Origin: Trichomonas tenax
Taxonomy: Eukaryota > Parabasalia > Trichomonadida > Trichomonadidae
Direction: 5' to 3'
Length of the DNA: 64,000 bases
Assembly: GCA_023091735.1 (NCBI GenBank)
Contig: JALKBU010000011.1
Span: 62,001 to 126,000, forward strand
Position 1 is the stretch's first letter. Every line of letters begins with the position of its first letter. This document shows positions 40,845 to 51,608 of this stretch, in pieces. Both the position numbers and the translations under genes were made by a program. The notes under the pieces are model-generated. The model searched no databases. It had not been told where the DNA came from and worked only from the letters and a program-made list of their open reading frames with translations.

Positions 40845-42655
40845 TAAAAAAATTGAAACAAAAAAATTTGAATAAAAAATTATAGTATAGAACATGATAT
40901 AGAACAATAAAAAGTAATGTAAAAAGATCATTGAAAAAATTGAATGTAGAATATTTCTGATATCACAATTGAAAAATAAGATAATATTTACGATTTTTAT
41001 ACATCGTTGGTGTTGTTTTTGTAATAAAAGTGAGAATTTAAATTTGACAAATAAGGATATTTGATGTTCCTATGCATAATAAAAAACGAATATTGTTGAA
41101 AGCAAAACTGTAAAAGATTTTGTTAACTTTCTCAAAACTCTTTATAAATTCAATTGAATTTTTACTCAAAATTATTGCTATTAATTATTAATGGAACATA
41201 AATTTGCTATTTTGAGGACATTTTTGAGAGAATTGAGCCAAATTCAATTCTCCAAAAAGTCATCCCCAAAATCGCCAATCTTGATTCCTTGAATTGTTCA
41301 AACGGCTTTCCATAAAGATGAAATTCAATGTCATCACAATTTATTTCTAGCAACTCATTGAATTTGAATGTATTCTTTATGAATATTATGATACAGCATT
41401 TTTAAATAAAATTATTGTTTGTAAACAGCGCTTTGTAAACAAATGGCTGTACTCATGAAGGCGTTCTTTTCACTATAAAAACTCCAACCTTTTCAATCGC
41501 TCACTATCTTGATCTATAGAGCAATTAATTCTACACCTTCTAATCCTATTTGAAAAATTCAATTGATCAAAATTTTCAAATTGAATAAAAAGTAAAAATA
41601 TCACATTTTAAGTTACGCTACAATAATACATTATAAATTATCACTGAACATGTTAAAAAATTGAAAGGTTTTACGATTATTTTCCTCTCAAAACCCAAAA
41701 ATTTCAAATACATTCTGAAAGAAAAGTTTCAATACGATAATCATCAAATATCGATGATTCACTTTGGCTATATATCTAGATATAATATTTTTAATTATTT
41801 TATTTATTAACGATTTGAATATAAATATCTGTTGGTTATTATGTCTGTTTATTCAATTTCATTTCGTTATCGATTTTTGAAAAAATTTTCATTTATCAAA
41901 CGGTTTCAAATTTTTGTTTCTCTATATATAGACATATCCTATTTAATCATAAACACGACAACCTTACGATTTTACTTCAAAAAAGAAAATATGATTTTCT
42001 ATGTAGTTCTCTATCTATATCTTCACTTTCAAAATTTTTGATTGAAAATTTTTACATCAATTTCATTATGCTAAAAAATCAGTTTCATCTAATCACATTA
42101 ATACTATAGAAAGCTGTAGTTGTATAGATGCCAAATATATAATAAAAATTTATTTTTACACTTTTTACTGCGAAATTCGAAAAAAAAAAACACATTTCTT
42201 ATCCTATGGATAACCTTCGGAATTCGCTTTTTTGAAGGAAATTCCGAATGTTCCTTCGTATAATACTGTGATAATTCTGACAAAATTTTTGATTTCCAAT
42301 TTCAGTTCTTTGGATAATACCTTTGGGAATCTAAATTTAGATATATTATTGGTTCTGCATTTATGTCTAAAGTTTGTTTTGATTTAAACTGTTAGGAAAT
42401 TTTTTGAGAATAGAATATAAAAAACTCTGATGTATTTTAATGGAATTTCTAAAATTTAAATATTCAGGTTTTGCATTCGCGAAATCTTTCAGATTTTTTC
42501 AATAATCTTCTGCGCAATCTGTGTAACACAATATAGGTATTACCAAAATATATGATTTAAGTAAAGTTCTTAAAAGTTACGGCAATGTTAAGGTTTTGTT
42601 GCAAAGAAAAACATCCCGAGGAAATAAGGTTAAAATACTATATAATATATAGGAT
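40845..42655. other. Long AT-rich non-coding tract
   Basis: 1.8 kb with no frame of credible length; the 69-codon frame at 41832-42041 is low-complexity Phe/Tyr/Ile. No RNA gene seen. The end abuts the GC-richer island with mobile-element remnants. Confidence 0.55.
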
Positions 42656-42841
42656 CTATTTAGAACCATCTTTAGGCAGTATATCCACTCCAACCAGCTT
42701 GTTGACGTATTTATATCTATAATCGAGATTTAATGCATTAATATATGTGATTCCTTTCTTTTGCTTGATGCCAAACGCTTCATGAATGTGCCAAAAGACA
42801 GCAAGGGCTAGTTTTGTCTCTTCAATTCGCTTCGATAACAT
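42656..42841 (-). CDS. Small ORF, possible mobile-element remnant
   Basis: 61 codons from ATG to stop, encoding KLALAVFWHIHEAFGIKQKK and NLDYRYKYVNKLVGVDILPK. It has balanced, non-AT-biased residues and lies back to back with plus-strand coding remnants in a GC-richer island. Not recognised. It may be one end of a decayed element or a genuine small gene. Confidence 0.35.
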   Translation of the reverse strand: MLSKRIEETKLALAVFWHIHEAFGIKQKKGITYINALNLDYRYKYVNKLVGVDILPKDGSK

Positions 42842-42869
42842 ATTTGATCTTCCCTTCAGATGGGTTAGG

Positions 42870-43672
42870 GGTCCTTCCCCTGTAAAAGCAGTTGGATTTA
42901 GGAGATTTAAGATCGAACCGAAAAATCATGCTGTGGAATTTAAATACCGATTTGATTATTTAAAGGATGGTAAAATATTATCCAATACACATACAGTTTA
43001 TTTGGATTATGATGTTACAAAAGGGTATACTCCAGATGTTATTTCCGAGGAATTATGTGCGGATATTAACGAACAATTCGGATATTTAAAGGCCAACAGG
43101 GGCGTCGAAAATTAACCATTATGCTGTTTCTTTTACATATGACCATATAAATAATATTATTACATATAGCAGCAATTTTGCTCAAAAGCCACCAACCACC
43201 GAAAATGTTGTCCAATTAAAAGTCACACAAGCTTCATGGAAATTCATCCGTATGATTTGTAACATTCCGGATATTAAAGTTAAACCAGAAGATTATGACG
43301 AAACAATAAATTTCCTTGAAGAAACATTTTATAATATATTTAACCCGAACAACCTTATTGTACATGCCAATTTTAGTGCTGCCAAATTTTTTTATTTATG
43401 CCAAGTGAACGATTTTTATGACAAGCCTACAAAATTATACGATCCGCCAACTTTACAGTCAGATTTTACTATTTGGTTTACCACCGATGGTTCGACTAGG
43501 GTTGTCCCTTATTATTATAACTTTTACCTGGAGCTATCGTTCGTTTACAATCACACCTATAGTATCGACCGTTGTTAATTCAGAAGTGTACTCGAAATCA
43601 GAGAGGGATCCCATTTCCATTTTTCCCTTCCCCCTTTTCCCTTTTTCGCCACCAGGTAGCCCCGGAAACTGA
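42870..43672 (+). pseudogene. Frameshifted coding remnant, possibly Maverick/Polinton structural protein
   Basis: Consecutive plus-strand frames with protein-like composition (FKYRFDYLKDGKILSNTHTV; VQLKVTQASWKFIRMICNIP; TIWFTTDGSTRVVPYYYNFY) are split by register changes at the GGGG run near 43095 and again near 43510-43560. The middle part has no start of its own. Base composition is richer in G and C than the surroundings. Trichomonad genomes contain many Maverick (Polinton) elements with capsid-type proteins of beta-rich, Tyr/Asn-rich composition; this fragment would fit, but no ATPase, integrase, protease or polymerase is adjacent, so the assignment is weak. It is clearly non-functional as it stands. 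Confidence 0.45.
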
Positions 43673-44327
43673 GGCTGAGCCAACCTGTACTACCTTGTGA
43701 TGTGAAACGGGTAACATTCCGGTTTAAAACCTTTATATTATTTTAAAAGTTTTTGTGTCATTATGTTACGAGGTTACAGACTATAGCAACCTTATATTAT
43801 CCCTGGTGATTATACTAGTATTATTATTGTAACATTGTAACAGGTTACATTATAAAGTATTTAGGATTATAATATGGTTTTATTTTCGGCTGAAACAGCC
43901 TGGAGTTAGCCCCTGGAATTTCTTAGGCGAAGTCAGAGGCCGAAGGCCAGAGACTAACAATTTTTTTACTTCAAAAAGATCTTTGAATTTTTAATTGTTC
44001 CGGATAAACATTTATCAAACTAAAGCATATATTACAATCTATAGACTTAATAGTATCTGGTTCGCCATATCACTTTCAGATACAATCATCTATTGCTTCA
44101 TCTATGTATTCACTTTATCATTGATTTTGCCTTCACATTGTGTTTAGAATGAAATAGTATATTTATCGAAAATTTGATTTGAAAATTTCACATTGAGATG
44201 TGGATGAAATTGTGAATTTCCTCTCATGTTACTAAATCAAGCATTTTTAAAAGAAGATCTAGTGAATAGAGAAGAGGGAAAGTGGAATTGAATGATGTTT
44301 GAGAAAATATAAAAAACAGTTTTTATT
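43673..44327. other. GC-richer tail of the island, then AT-rich spacer
   Basis: 43673-43960 keeps the unusual composition, with words such as GGTAGCCCCGGAAAC, three GTTACA/GTAACA-type words (43780-43850) and the short palindrome GGCCGAAGGCC (43938-43948). From about 43980 it returns to normal AT-rich spacer. No gene. Confidence 0.5.
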
Positions 44328-46655
44328 TCAGATTCCATCATCATCAGCGTTAGAGTTATCACCGCTATCAGGTATGTCACAGAGATCAGCAGCAATTCTC
44401 AGAAGTTCAGCACAGTATTTTCTTCCGTTTTTAACTGCATGCTGCAATGCTGTCATTCCTGTGCTATCAGTGATGTCTAAGTTGATTTTGAGATTTCTCG
44501 CCAAAGTTCTGATCGAACCGATTCTTCCTTTGATGGCGGCAACAATCAAAGCAGTACGTCCATATTTGTCCTGAATATTAAGATCTGTCTCCTCTCGAAG
44601 AGTCAGCATATGACAAATTTCAGAATTATCAGCTAAAACGGCTTTGTGAAGAGGAGTTTGCCCAAAGGCGTCTTGAGCGTTGATATCAGCGTTTCCTGGC
44701 TGAATCAAGAAACAAGCCATCTCGAATCTTCCACTCTCACATGCAACATGAAGAGGAGTGCGCAGATTGTGATCTCTCAAGTTTACATTGAGATCTTTGG
44801 ATCTGTATTGATACAAAATGCTGCCTAAAAGATAATGACCATATCTTGCAACATAGTGCATTGGTGACCATCCGATAGCGCTCTGCATGTTAACAAGTGT
44901 CTTTGGATGCGTTGTTAGGAATTTAAGAATGTCAATATGAACAATTCTGTTCTGTTCTCTAATATAAACTTCTAACTTAACGTCACTTCCTTGATCACTT
45001 TTAACCATATTCCTAACAAAGTGTGTTCCACATGAATCTGGATTTCTTGTAGCAATATGGATTGGAGCATCACCTTCATTGTTGAGAACATTTGGATCGA
45101 TTGTTTCCGACGCACAAAGTGCTTTAACAACATCAAGGCAATTGTCAAGTGAACCGATATGAAGTGCGGTGTTTCCTTCAGAATCTTGAGCATTCAAGTC
45201 AAGTTTGTCTGATATCATTAATGTAACAATACTTGTTGCATCACTGTTATTTGCTGCAATGAGGAGAGCTGTATTTCCTTCTTTATCTCGTTTGTTTATA
45301 TCAAGTTCTGGAACATTTAGAAGCTCATGAATTATTGTGAAATGGCCACTTTTTGCAGCAATAATTAAAGGTGTTCTTCCTTCGCTATCTGCAGAATTAA
45401 CATCTAATTGCTTCTTGGAAATGAAGCACTTCAAGACTTCTCTGCTGCCAACAATTGCAGCATATCTGAGAATATCTTCATTGATTTCAACTGAGTTGTT
45501 TTCAATGCAAAACTTTAATAATCTGATGTTATTGCTTGAAACTATATTTTGCAAAATTGTTCCATATAAAGGAGAAATACCATTGAGATCATGAACATGC
45601 GATCTAAATATGTGTTGGAATAAGCTATAATGATGGAATAAAGCAGCAATTTGTAATGTGTTCGAAAAATCGCATTTTTGATTTTTCATGATATTAAAAC
45701 AATCAATTGAATTTCCTGCAACACAGAAATCAACTAAACCATTTCCTTTGTCATCTTTGAGACTGACATCGGCTCCTTTTTCTAATAATATATTAAAGCA
45801 GTCAACAGCGTTGAAATATGCAGAATATTGAATTAATGTTGGATGATTTTGAATAAACCAACAAGGTTCGAAGCAATGCGGTGAAATTCTTTGGTTAATA
45901 TCAAATTTCGGCTTAGAAATGATATATTTTAATTTTATAGCGTTATTTGTTCGAATAATTTTTTCCATGCTGTTTTCATTGATAATCGTCTTCATCTGAG
46001 CATTCCATAGCTCCCAATTGTTGTCTTTCAATGCTTCAAAGTTTGTCAAAAGCTCATTAAAGTGAGAAGGTAAATGTCGAGAAATATTTTCATAATCAAC
46101 GATAGAATGTAAGTGCCAAAAGAATGTTGGGTCTCCAATGAGTATTTGTGGCGCGAACCATTCGAACATTCTACATAAATGATATCTTCTCGATGAACAA
46201 GTTTTCCAAAAGTTGTTAATAATGACGACAAGCATCTTAATATCGAGTAAACCGATGTCTAAGCAATGTTTTAAGAGGCATAATCGACAAGAATGTAAAA
46301 CAGAATTTGCATTTGCTAAGTGAGAGTAAATTCCCCATTTGATCACTGCTCTACACATCCTTTTCTTCTCTTCTTCGTGGTTATTTATCAATTCTGCTGT
46401 TAATTTCGCAAGTTGTGGAATCGAAAGTGGCTGATATTCAGCTGCAAAGTAGACATTCGAAATGAATTGGTTGAAGTAATGTATGTCTTTGTAGTAAATC
46501 GTTTCTTTCAATAAAGGAATCGAATTTTCGATTTGTGTTGACTTCAAATTCATCAGTAAATTCTGCAATTGCGTTATATTTTCGATCTCTGCCGATTCCT
46601 GTTCAGTTGTCAATGAACTCCTTCTCAGAGGTTCGAAAAATTCGCGCATATTCAT
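44328..46655 (-). CDS. Ankyrin-repeat protein with helical N-terminal domain
   Basis: 775 residues. Residues ~20-330 form a helical region with several Cys/His (SCRLCLLKHC, SSRRYHLCRMFEWF), similar to the conserved N-terminal part (DUF3447-like) of trichomonad ankyrin proteins. From ~400 to 770 about nine ankyrin repeats follow, e.g. DSEGRTPLIIAAKSGHFTII, DKEGNTALLIAANNS, DSEGNTALHIGSLDN, DHNLRTPLHVACESGRFEM, DAFGQTPLHKAVLADNSEI and DKYGRTALIVAAIKGRIGSI. The end is acidic (PDSGDNSNADDDGI). No membrane segment or enzyme domain. These proteins form a very large family in trichomonads and act in protein binding; the partner is unknown. An Inr lies 22 bases upstream. Confidence 0.93.
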   Translation of the reverse strand: MNMREFFEPLRRSSLTTEQESAEIENITQLQNLLMNLKSTQIENSIPLLKETIYYKDIHYFNQFISNVYFAAEYQPLSIPQLAKLTAELINNHEEEKKRMCRAVIKWGIYSHLANANSVLHSCRLCLLKHCLDIGLLDIKMLVVIINNFWKTCSSRRYHLCRMFEWFAPQILIGDPTFFWHLHSIVDYENISRHLPSHFNELLTNFEALKDNNWELWNAQMKTIINENSMEKIIRTNNAIKLKYIISKPKFDINQRISPHCFEPCWFIQNHPTLIQYSAYFNAVDCFNILLEKGADVSLKDDKGNGLVDFCVAGNSIDCFNIMKNQKCDFSNTLQIAALFHHYSLFQHIFRSHVHDLNGISPLYGTILQNIVSSNNIRLLKFCIENNSVEINEDILRYAAIVGSREVLKCFISKKQLDVNSADSEGRTPLIIAAKSGHFTIIHELLNVPELDINKRDKEGNTALLIAANNSDATSIVTLMISDKLDLNAQDSEGNTALHIGSLDNCLDVVKALCASETIDPNVLNNEGDAPIHIATRNPDSCGTHFVRNMVKSDQGSDVKLEVYIREQNRIVHIDILKFLTTHPKTLVNMQSAIGWSPMHYVARYGHYLLGSILYQYRSKDLNVNLRDHNLRTPLHVACESGRFEMACFLIQPGNADINAQDAFGQTPLHKAVLADNSEICHMLTLREETDLNIQDKYGRTALIVAAIKGRIGSIRTLARNLKINLDITDSTGMTALQHAVKNGRKYCAELLRIAADLCDIPDSGDNSNADDDGI

Positions 46656-46675
46656 TTTGTTTTTTTGATTTTTTT

Positions 46676-46680
46676 TATGA
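46676..46680 (-). promoter_or_regulatory. Inr element (TCATA)
   Basis: On the minus strand TCATA lies about 22 bases before the ATG at 46655 and matches TCAYW. Confidence 0.5.
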
Positions 46681-47278
46681 TAAATTTCGAGTTTAATTTT
46701 ATATGAAATATAAGATCTCTACATCATCAAACCTCATTTCGCTTTAATTTATTCGCTCAATTTTATAATTATTATTATTTCAATTTCGAAAATCCAAATT
46801 TAACCTATATAAAATAAAGATTTCTAATATACATCTTGAATGAAATATATTTATAGAGTTATTAATCCAATTTATGAAAACTGATTTATTAAAAATATCA
46901 ATATCAAAATTGTTGTGTGTGAATTAGAATTCATATAATGAGTTTAATCTTTGAATGCAAATTGTTAATTCAAATAGAGTAAATTTAATCAAATTTGATA
47001 AGTGCAATTCTAGAATAAAGCAGTTAAATATGGGTGTAATCATATCGATATAGATTTGGAAGTTGTAAATGAAAATGTGAGATTCACAATTAATAAACGG
47101 TGAAGTTACCTTAGAATGTAAGAATCGAATATAGGTAGGGAATAGTCTATATTTTTATGAGTATTTTTATAACCAACAAATCAAAAATAAAATATGTAAT
47201 ATTTGTGCAACTAACAATAAAAAAGAATAATGAACATTATCTTTCTGTAGCGCAAAATGAATGAATTATTAAAAGACT
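46681..47278. other. Intergenic, no gene seen
   Basis: 600 bases of AT-rich spacer between two minus-strand genes. No frame, RNA gene or repeat noted. Confidence 0.6.
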
Positions 47279-47557
47279 TCAGTCCGAAATTTGGCTTTCG
47301 ATTGCTTTGAGAATTGCCTCGTATTCTTTCGCCTCCTCTGGATCAATCGGATCATCATCGTCCGAACTCAATTTATCCATGATTTCTTTGACGGATTTAT
47401 CCAAAAATTGAGATTCTGCGGCATTATTTTTTTCTTTTAAGTTCTGTGAGTCCTTTCTGTCGAAAATCAGTTTATGTTCTGACTTTGGACCAGGTTTTAG
47501 CGGCACAAGTTCCTCTTGGTTCTTGTCATTTCCGCAAAGTGAGCAAACAGCGCCCAT
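47279..47557 (-). CDS. Small protein with dual acylation signal (MGAVCSLCG)
   Basis: 92 residues. MGAVCSLCG combines an N-myristoylation site (Gly2, Ser6) with two cysteines (5 and 8) placed for palmitoylation, as in Src-family kinases, LAMTOR1 and similar membrane adaptors. The rest is hydrophilic: Lys-rich to ~45, then an acidic C-terminus (LSSDDDDPIDPEEAKEYEAI) with a terminal helix. No hydrophobic segment. It may be a membrane-tethered adaptor; a LAMTOR1-like role is possible but the remaining sequence is too short to support it. One copy of the CCATGTAAA motif (reverse, 47581-47594) lies 24 bases upstream. The acylation motif and clean ATG argue for a real gene. Confidence 0.75.
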   Translation of the reverse strand: MGAVCSLCGNDKNQEELVPLKPGPKSEHKLIFDRKDSQNLKEKNNAAESQFLDKSVKEIMDKLSSDDDDPIDPEEAKEYEAILKAIESQISD

Positions 47558-47580
47558 TTTTTAATTTTGACAAAATTTGT

Positions 47581-47594
47581 TTACATGGCAATTA
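47581..47594 (-). promoter_or_regulatory. AATTGCCATGTAAA motif
   Basis: On the + strand it reads TTTACATGGCAATT. It is 24 bases before the ATG at 47557 and matches the word found in arrays at 5547-5629 and 38886-39018. Confidence 0.5.
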
Positions 47595-47789
47595 ATTTTA
47601 ATCTCAGTGTTTTTTCATTTCACACCCTATTGATATATGAAATTGAATAATTATGAAAATATAACTTCAGCCCTATTGAAACATGAAGTTTTGAACTGAT
47701 ATTATAACATATTTATATTCAAACTAATAATTTGCGTTTTAAATGATAATTTGGTTTCATAACATTACAAATAATAAGATATAACAAAT

Positions 47790-48659
47790 CTATAAGTTGG
47801 AATATTCTTCTTGTTGTTGATTAAATTGTTGATATTCTTTAATTGCAGCCTTTAGCTGCTGATTAGCAGCAATAAGATCTTTTCTTTCTTTGTCAGCCTT
47901 AATGAACTCTTGTTTCATCACTGTTAACGCTTGTCTCAAAGTATTAATTGAATTATTGAGATCTTCGCGTTCTATAATATAGTTAGCATTGCACTCATCT
48001 ATGGCATCTGCACGCTGCTGTAAAACAGCAATTCTCGCTTGTAAATCTTTAATTGTTTGATCCTTCGCTTCAAATTCTTGTTTGTGGACAATTTTCTGCT
48101 CTGATTTACTGCTGAACTCCTTTTGCATAGAAATTATCGTTGTTTGCATTAACTGAAGTTGTTGTGATAAAGAAAGTTCATCAATGTTATTAAAGAATCC
48201 TTTCAAAGACTCAGAGAGGTCCGTTCCGTACTCTTTTTCTTTCATGGAATTCTCTAAAACAAGAAGAGATTGAAGGATTTCGTTGCACATTTGCTTATTT
48301 TGAACGGCCGATGACTGATTTTCTTGCGATATTTTCTCCATTTCCTCTTTTTCTCGATTGAATTTGTCTCTTTCGTTCTGAAATGTTTGGAGTTTCTTTT
48401 CCGAATTTATTAATTGTGTTTTTAACAATTCAATTTCGCGTGTTTGCTTAAAAATCTTTTGTGAAATCTCCTTTGATGACGAAACTGTGTTAGTTGTAAG
48501 CGATTGGATGTATTTTTGGCAATCTTCTCGGAATTTCGAATGCGTTGCCTTCAAAGCGGTTAATTCAGCTGTCAGATCCCGAATAGTCTGATATAAATAC
48601 GCATTTTCAGCTTCGAGTGTTGCGTTTCTGTCAACTATTTGTTGTATTTCATCATTCAT
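47790..48659 (-). CDS. Coiled-coil protein, unknown function
   Basis: 289 residues, almost wholly coiled coil from residue 3 to 280 (RNATLEAENAYLYQTIRDLT, QKIFKQTREIELLKTQLINS, NNSINTLRQALTVMKQEFIK), with one break near 150-175 (NIDELSLSQQLQLMQT). No signal peptide, membrane segment or known domain. It could be a tether or basal-body/cytoskeletal component. A TTTTTGTCATGTAAAA motif sits 46-61 bases upstream. Its stop is about 230 bases from the small acylated protein gene, on the same strand. Confidence 0.85.
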   Translation of the reverse strand: MNDEIQQIVDRNATLEAENAYLYQTIRDLTAELTALKATHSKFREDCQKYIQSLTTNTVSSSKEISQKIFKQTREIELLKTQLINSEKKLQTFQNERDKFNREKEEMEKISQENQSSAVQNKQMCNEILQSLLVLENSMKEKEYGTDLSESLKGFFNNIDELSLSQQLQLMQTTIISMQKEFSSKSEQKIVHKQEFEAKDQTIKDLQARIAVLQQRADAIDECNANYIIEREDLNNSINTLRQALTVMKQEFIKADKERKDLIAANQQLKAAIKEYQQFNQQQEEYSNL

Positions 48660-48704
48660 CTGTTTATATCGTTTAGATTTTCCACTTTACGCTCATTTTT
48701 GACA

Positions 48705-48720
48705 TTTTACATGACAAAAA
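48705..48720 (-). promoter_or_regulatory. TTTTTGTCATGTAAAA motif
   Basis: Full-length match to the shared upstream motif, 46-61 bases before the ATG at 48659 on the minus strand. Confidence 0.5.
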
Positions 48721-50530
48721 TAATCGAAAATCTCTTCAAATTTGATTTTCTCATAGCTCATGATATAGTCAATGTTGGCCTTGTGTAGACTATAGATAAA
48801 TTGAATTTTAGGGATGTCCGAAAAGTTAAAGTATTTTTTGGGCTCTGCCTGAACTTAAAATATCAGGGTTAGCCGATTTATAATGGGGATAATTTTCCCC
48901 TTTTTAACAAATAAACCCCCTTTCTTGATCATTCTATAACCCCTTTTTAGTTGGCTCAACCCCTTTAAATACGTGTTTCTACAGCAAAAAGATTTGATCC
49001 CCTAACTTTTTTTCGATTTTCGGGGCAGTTTTCGAAAAAATACGTTTTTTCAGTGTTCTCAATTTTTGAATGGTTTTGAGAGGCCCGAAAAACTTTAAAA
49101 CCTCAGAGAAAACGTTTAAAATTAATTTTAGTGGGAATTGTCTTTCCTCGTTTAAGCACAAATATGATGGATCTCAAATACCTTCTTATAGGATAGCCAA
49201 TTTATATAACAAAAGATGTTTAATCCAAAAAACTATCACAATTTTGTAATTAGATCCTTATTTTACTTGTGTTTATCTGCGATCGTAAGGCAGATCAGAT
49301 AGAAAGTACTTCAAGACAAAACAAGAGCTTTTTGAGGAAAGGAAAAATTTAATTTTCACATATTCCAATGCACTTCCCTTCTCTTCAATTCCATTCACTT
49401 TGCAGAACAAATTTAAATCATAATACCATGGATCCAAATAGACTCGTCACTTTTTGTTTTCGAACCTTAAAGAGTTTTTCGTCCTCCCCAAAAGTTTACA
49501 TCAATAACGTATATTTTCGAACATCCTTAAAAGGAATTATATGCAAAATGAAAATAATTAGATGCACGGAACATTTTATTACAATCCGGTAATGCCGAAT
49601 AAAGTCCATCAAATATGTTAATAAAGTTAAAAACAGCATCAATAAAAGGAGGGTAACTCCCCTTCTTTCGGGAAACAGGCCTCCATATTTGGGCTGTAGC
49701 TCTATGTGTCCCACCTAACAAATTTATGAACGGGGCTCGAGGGAAAAGAAATTACCAATCTTGCTCTCTATAGAATCGAAGTTTTAAATGCGGCCAAAAC
49801 ACGGAAATACACCCCACCTTGATATATCTTTCATGCATGTATGCTACCATTCATAAAAAATCCTTTAATAGATAATATTTATGTGTAATATCAATTTGAT
49901 CTACTACAAAAATAATGAAAATTGCACAAAATATTCACGAATTCATATAAAATACCGACTTTAATGCGAATTCACATCTACTAAGACTTTAAATCCTAAG
50001 CTTAATCATTTTGATTTTATTTGATTCTTTTAAGATGACTCACATGTGGCATTTGGATGCATCTCAACTTATTGATAAGATGTAATTGATTTTTGTGAGA
50101 TGTCAGATTTGTGTGAATTTGCCTCTTTCTATTTGACTACAATAGGTGCTTCAACGACTATACAGGCTGTTATAAATCATCAATTCATTGGAGATTTAAA
50201 TCATTTTTTAGATTATTTATCATGATAATTAATTCGACTTCTTTAATTTTGAGAAAATGCGGTATAATTTCATTTCTTATTGCAAATGCAGGCAAAATGG
50301 AGATAATATTTAGGTTTGGAAAGAAATGTATCAATTATGAAAAATAATATTTGTGAAAATTCAGAATATGGATAAAGTGTATAAAATATATCATTATGCT
50401 AACAACTTGTGAGATTGATTTTATGTGAAAAGTTGTGCAAATATTTCGAAGAATAAAAGATTGTGTGTAGTTTTATTATTTTATAACAGCACAATGAGCC
50501 CTCCGTTTCTTTGACATAATATTGTATGAT
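48721..50530. other. 1.8-kb non-coding tract with two GC-richer patches
   Basis: Patch one (48830-49150) has C-runs: ACCCCCTTT, ACCCCTTTTT and ACCCCTTT, spaced about 24 and 22 bases apart (48914-48967). Patch two (49590-49810) has GGGTAACTCCCCTTC and CGGGGCTCGAGGG and only short overlapping frames on both strands (49368-49592, 49496-49721). Both differ in composition from the AT-rich surroundings and may be decayed mobile DNA. No gene can be supported. Confidence 0.5.
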
Positions 50531-50935
50531 TTATGCGAATGACTCTTTGATTGACTCCAAATAGGTATTGGCAGCAGGAACGAGTCTTGCTGTTGTCGCT
50601 GGGAGTTCAAAAGAGAAGAGCAACACAATTAGCTTCTTTCCTTCGGTGCGTTGGCTCTTAATCATGCAGAATCCATCTGTTTTCTTCGTATTGAGGTCTG
50701 CGCGGCCGTACATAAGTCCTTCGTAGAATCTGTGGACATGAAAGTGAAGCCCATTGTATGTTATGCCAGATTTAACTGTTTCATCGAAATCTTTGAACAA
50801 ATCCAGCCAAGTTGTGATTTCTTCTGGTTTAACATCTGTTGTGAAAATAAGGTTCGTTCCGTCTTCAGTGAATAAGACAAAGTTTGTCCATTCTGGATTT
50901 GATTGTTTGATTTGTTCAATTGTTGGAGCAGTCAT
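50531..50935 (-). CDS. Profilin
   Basis: 134 residues from the ATG at 50935, the usual profilin length. The pattern fits the fold: an N-terminal helix, FVLFTEDGTNLIFTTDVKPE (the DGxxxA strand region), EITTWLDLFKDFDE helix, TYNGLHFHVHRFYEGLMYGR (the GLxxxGxxYxVxR strands), KKTDGFCMIKSQRT (the GxxxxKT strand) and a final amphipathic helix. Profilin binds actin monomers and polyproline proteins and feeds filament growth; with ARPC2 in this window it indicates active actin dynamics. Sequence similarity to other profilins is modest, as for other protists, so the call rests on pattern and length. No Inr close by. Confidence 0.85.
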   Translation of the reverse strand: MTAPTIEQIKQSNPEWTNFVLFTEDGTNLIFTTDVKPEEITTWLDLFKDFDETVKSGITYNGLHFHVHRFYEGLMYGRADLNTKKTDGFCMIKSQRTEGKKLIVLLFSFELPATTARLVPAANTYLESIKESFA

Positions 50936-51606
50936 CAAAAAATTTGATTTTATATATTAAAATCGGTGTTAATCCCTGTTTAATTTTATTGATTTTTCTT
51001 GTAAAATGTATTATTGTCAATGTTTTTCATTTAATGAGGGCTTTGTAGATTATTCAAAATTTTGGTGTAATGACCCGTTTATTTTTTTATTGAAGGAGTT
51101 GTAGAGCATTGAAAAAATAGTGTTAGAACCTTTTTATTATCTTGACTTATTTTTCATATTACGCATATTATTTCCACAATTTTTGATTTAAAGAGGGATT
51201 TGTAGACCATTCAAAATTATCCTTAATTTTTAATGATTGACTTTCTAAATATATAATGCAATAAATATGCCAACTTTATTTTTAATGAAATTTTCGTTGG
51301 ATCACTGTTATTTATCAACTAATTCACAATTTTATCATCCAACTTTCTCATTCTAACTACAGCATTTATATGCGATTTTAAATCTTTTCCCAAAAGATCG
51401 CCAAAATTTTTTAAATATATATCAAATGATCTCGAGTTACATTGTGTTCGGATCGATTGAATGTTAAAATTATTATGTTATCGCTATGTATTTATTATCG
51501 CCTATGTTAAAAGTCTTAATGATAAATTTTATAAAAAATATATAATTTGTTGAAAAACATAAAATTTATCATAGTGAACAAAAGCAACTGATGCAATAGA
51601 ATTGAG
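50936..51606. other. Intergenic, no gene seen
   Basis: About 670 bases of AT-rich spacer. A short phrase (GGGxTTTGTAGAxxATTCAAAAT and relatives) recurs loosely near 51040, 51100 and 51200, perhaps an old repeat. No frame or RNA gene. Confidence 0.5.
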
Positions 51607-51608
51607 AT

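Noticed and set aside
40845..40931. N-terminal 29-residue hydrophobic extension of the AGC kinase (a possible signal anchor)
   Set aside because: The stretch is simply AT-rich leader read as Phe/Ile/Tyr; the PH domain starts soon after the ATG at 40844.
41832..42041. 69-codon plus ORF rich in Phe, Tyr and Ile
   Set aside because: Composition is what AT-rich spacer gives by chance; no start context.
45858..45870. GGTTCGA words as tRNA T-arms (also near 46630)
   Set aside because: They lie inside the ankyrin coding sequence and no acceptor, D-arm or anticodon stem accompanies them.
49368..49721. Overlapping 60-75 codon ORFs as a transposase fragment
   Set aside because: Frames on both strands compete, and no catalytic or zinc-finger motif could be seen.
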